Below are positions 5,275-5,915 of a stretch of DNA of 5,915 bases, piece by piece. Each line of letters opens with the position of its first letter. The first letter of the stretch is position 1. The stretch is from Schwartzia sp. (in: firmicutes) (GTDB lineage Bacteria; Bacillota; Negativicutes; Selenomonadales; Selenomonadaceae): assembly GCA_017939945.1 (NCBI GenBank), contig JAGAZS010000370.1, positions 1 to 5,915 on the forward strand. The letters are read 5' to 3'. The notes beneath the pieces were generated by a model, which had not been told where the DNA came from, made no database searches, and saw nothing but the letters and a program-made list of their open reading frames with translations. The translations under genes were made by a program, and so were the position numbers.

Positions 5275-5295
5275 GGAGAGAAAGGAGAGAACCGC

Positions 5296-5829
5296 ATGGA
5301 ACTGAAAGGCTCGAAAACCGAAAAGAATCTCTGGGCGGCGTTTGCCGGGGAGTCGCAGGCGCGCAACAAGTACACCTATTACGCCTCGAAGGCGAAGAAG
5401 GACGGCTATGAGCAGATCTCACGGATCTTCGAGGAGACGGCGGGCAACGAGAAGGAGCACGCGAAAATCTGGTTCAAGCTCGTCGAGGGCATCGGCGACA
5501 CGGCGGCGAATCTGAAAGCTGCGGCGGCGGGCGAGCACGACGAGTGGACCAGCATGTATCCCGAGTTCGCGAAGGTCGCGAAAGAGGAAGGCTTCACCAA
5601 GATCGCCATGCTGTTTGAGAAGGTCGCCGAGATCGAGAAGGAGCATGAGACGCGCTACAATATGCTTCTGGCGAATATCGAGCAGGACAAGGTGTTCAAG
5701 AAGAGCGACAAGATCATCTGGCAGTGCCTGAACTGCGGTTATGTCTGCGAGGCGCAAGAGGCTCCGGAAAAGTGCCCGGTCTGCGAACACCCGAAAGCCT
5801 ACTTCCAGCAGGTCGCGAAAAATTATTGA
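5296..5829 (+). CDS. rbr: Rubrerythrin (diiron peroxidase with rubredoxin domain)
   Basis: Rubrerythrin reduces hydrogen peroxide to water in the cytoplasm of anaerobes, with electrons passing from rubredoxin or NADH-dependent reductases through its rubredoxin-like iron to the diiron site. The 177-residue product is full length. The ferritin-like four-helix domain (about 1-135) has the diiron ligands E19 (AFAGESQAR), the E52-x-x-H55 pair (EKEH) and the E114-x-x-H117 pair (EKEH), plus the conserved YPEFAKVAKEEGF segment. The C-terminal rubredoxin knuckles are C144-x-x-C147-G and C160-P-V-C163 with HPKAYF. ATG 5296 is chosen because AAGGAG (5282-5287) lies 8 nt upstream and MELKGSKTEKNLWAAFAGES is the normal family start. 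An in-frame TTG at 5236 would add 20 atypical residues encoded by the hairpin leader. It appears monocistronic, with its own promoter and terminator. Confidence 0.96.
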   Translation: MELKGSKTEKNLWAAFAGESQARNKYTYYASKAKKDGYEQISRIFEETAGNEKEHAKIWFKLVEGIGDTAANLKAAAAGEHDEWTSMYPEFAKVAKEEGFTKIAMLFEKVAEIEKEHETRYNMLLANIEQDKVFKKSDKIIWQCLNCGYVCEAQEAPEKCPVCEHPKAYFQQVAKNY

Positions 5830-5877
5830 CGCAAAACGGTCCCGTGCGGGAATTTCCCGCGCGGGATTTTTTGCGTC
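5828..5877 (+). terminator. Rubrerythrin terminator, nested stems beginning in the stop codon
   Basis: The core hairpin TCCCGTGCGGGA (5840-5851), loop ATT, TCCCGCGCGGGA (5855-5866) has 12 bp with one T-G wobble and is followed by six Ts (5867-5872). An outer stem GACGCAAAA (5828-5836) with TTTTGCGTC (5869-5877) extends it. The left outer arm starts on the second base of the rubrerythrin TGA. Confidence 0.9.
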
Positions 5878-5882
5878 GAAAA

Positions 5883-5898
5883 TGTTTCACGTGAACCA
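5883..5898. other. parS: parS-like ParB/Spo0J binding site
   Basis: The site TGTTTCACGTGAACCA matches the chromosomal parS consensus TGTTTCACGTGAAACA at 15 of 16 positions; only the fourteenth base (C for A) differs. The central palindrome TTCACGTGAA is intact. Chromosomal parS sites are bound by ParB (Spo0J), usually cluster near the replication origin, and nucleate the partition complex and SMC loading. The site lies in a gap just after a terminator, outside any gene. The overlapping ATG (5883 region) opens a frame of only ten codons and is not a gene. Confidence 0.7.
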
Positions 5899-5915
5899 AA
5901 CGAACATAACCTGAA

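Larger units (their letters stand above)
4900..5295. other. 396-bp non-coding region between two divergent genes
   Basis: No convincing protein gene is present. The only open frame of note (5008-5220, plus) starts at TTG without a ribosome site and has a composition typical of translated structured repeats. The left third holds the promoter of the minus-strand gene. The middle (about 5025-5187) holds paired segments described separately. The right third holds the rubrerythrin promoter and leader. A further plus-strand promoter-like pair, TTGTTA (5001-5006) and TATACC (5024-5029) with 17-bp spacing, could transcribe the middle segment. An A/T-rich inverted pair (4989-4996 with 5017-5024) is followed on the minus strand by six Ts and looks like a weak terminator in that direction. 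Confidence 0.6.

Noticed and set aside
5236..5295. TTG start extending rubrerythrin by 20 residues
   Set aside because: The extension is encoded by the leader hairpins and the ribosome site itself. The family N-terminus and spacing fit ATG 5296.
5883..5913. Start of a gene beginning MFHVNQ
   Set aside because: The ATG within the parS-like palindrome opens only ten codons before TGA.

Overview
The window reads as chromosome of a GC-rich, anaerobic, outer-membrane-bearing Firmicute, most likely class Negativicutes (Selenomonas/Veillonella relatives). This is inferred from three things. First, there is a compact mlaE-mlaF-mlaD operon whose MlaD carries a C-terminal segment that looks like an outer-membrane beta-barrel, a layout I recall being described in Veillonella parvula. 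Second, there is a classic anaerobe rubrerythrin. Third, Shine-Dalgarno sequences are strong, and a near-consensus ParB-binding parS palindrome lies at the right edge.

Layout. Positions 1-227 hold what may be the 3' end of an unidentified gene running in from the left, whose reading frame continues through a GC-rich repeat cluster (direct and inverted repeats). A strong, probably bidirectional terminator (258-289) separates it from a minus-strand gene (288-1367). That gene encodes a HigA/XRE-type helix-turn-helix protein fused to an ImmA/IrrE-like domain whose zinc-protease motif has decayed. A divergent promoter region (about 1399-1480) lies between this gene and the plus-strand mla operon. 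The operon runs mlaE (1544-2317), mlaF (2329-3060) and mlaD (3097-4368), and closes at a 19-bp perfect terminator hairpin (4382-4424). Convergent to it is a small minus-strand gene (4438-4899) for an exported, highly charged protein with a 15-residue repeat (YDVRRGMYE-x-EGGSD). A 396-bp non-coding stretch (4900-5295) follows. It contains a good promoter for the minus-strand gene, a palindrome-rich segment of unknown function, and the promoter and structured leader of rubrerythrin (5296-5829). A nested terminator overlaps the rubrerythrin stop codon, and the parS-like site follows directly.

How the parts work together. MlaE and MlaF should form the inner-membrane ABC transporter core. MlaD should be the substrate-binding MCE partner that, in this lineage, may itself reach the outer membrane through its helical stalk and barrel, so that separate MlaA and MlaC are not needed; no mlaA, mlaB or mlaC lies in the window. 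The exported repeat protein has no recognised function but sits next to this envelope operon. Rubrerythrin is an oxidative-stress peroxidase and appears to be an independent transcription unit. The HTH/pseudo-peptidase gene is either an orphan stress or phage-type regulator or a degenerate antitoxin; its divergent position leaves open a link to mla control, with no direct evidence.
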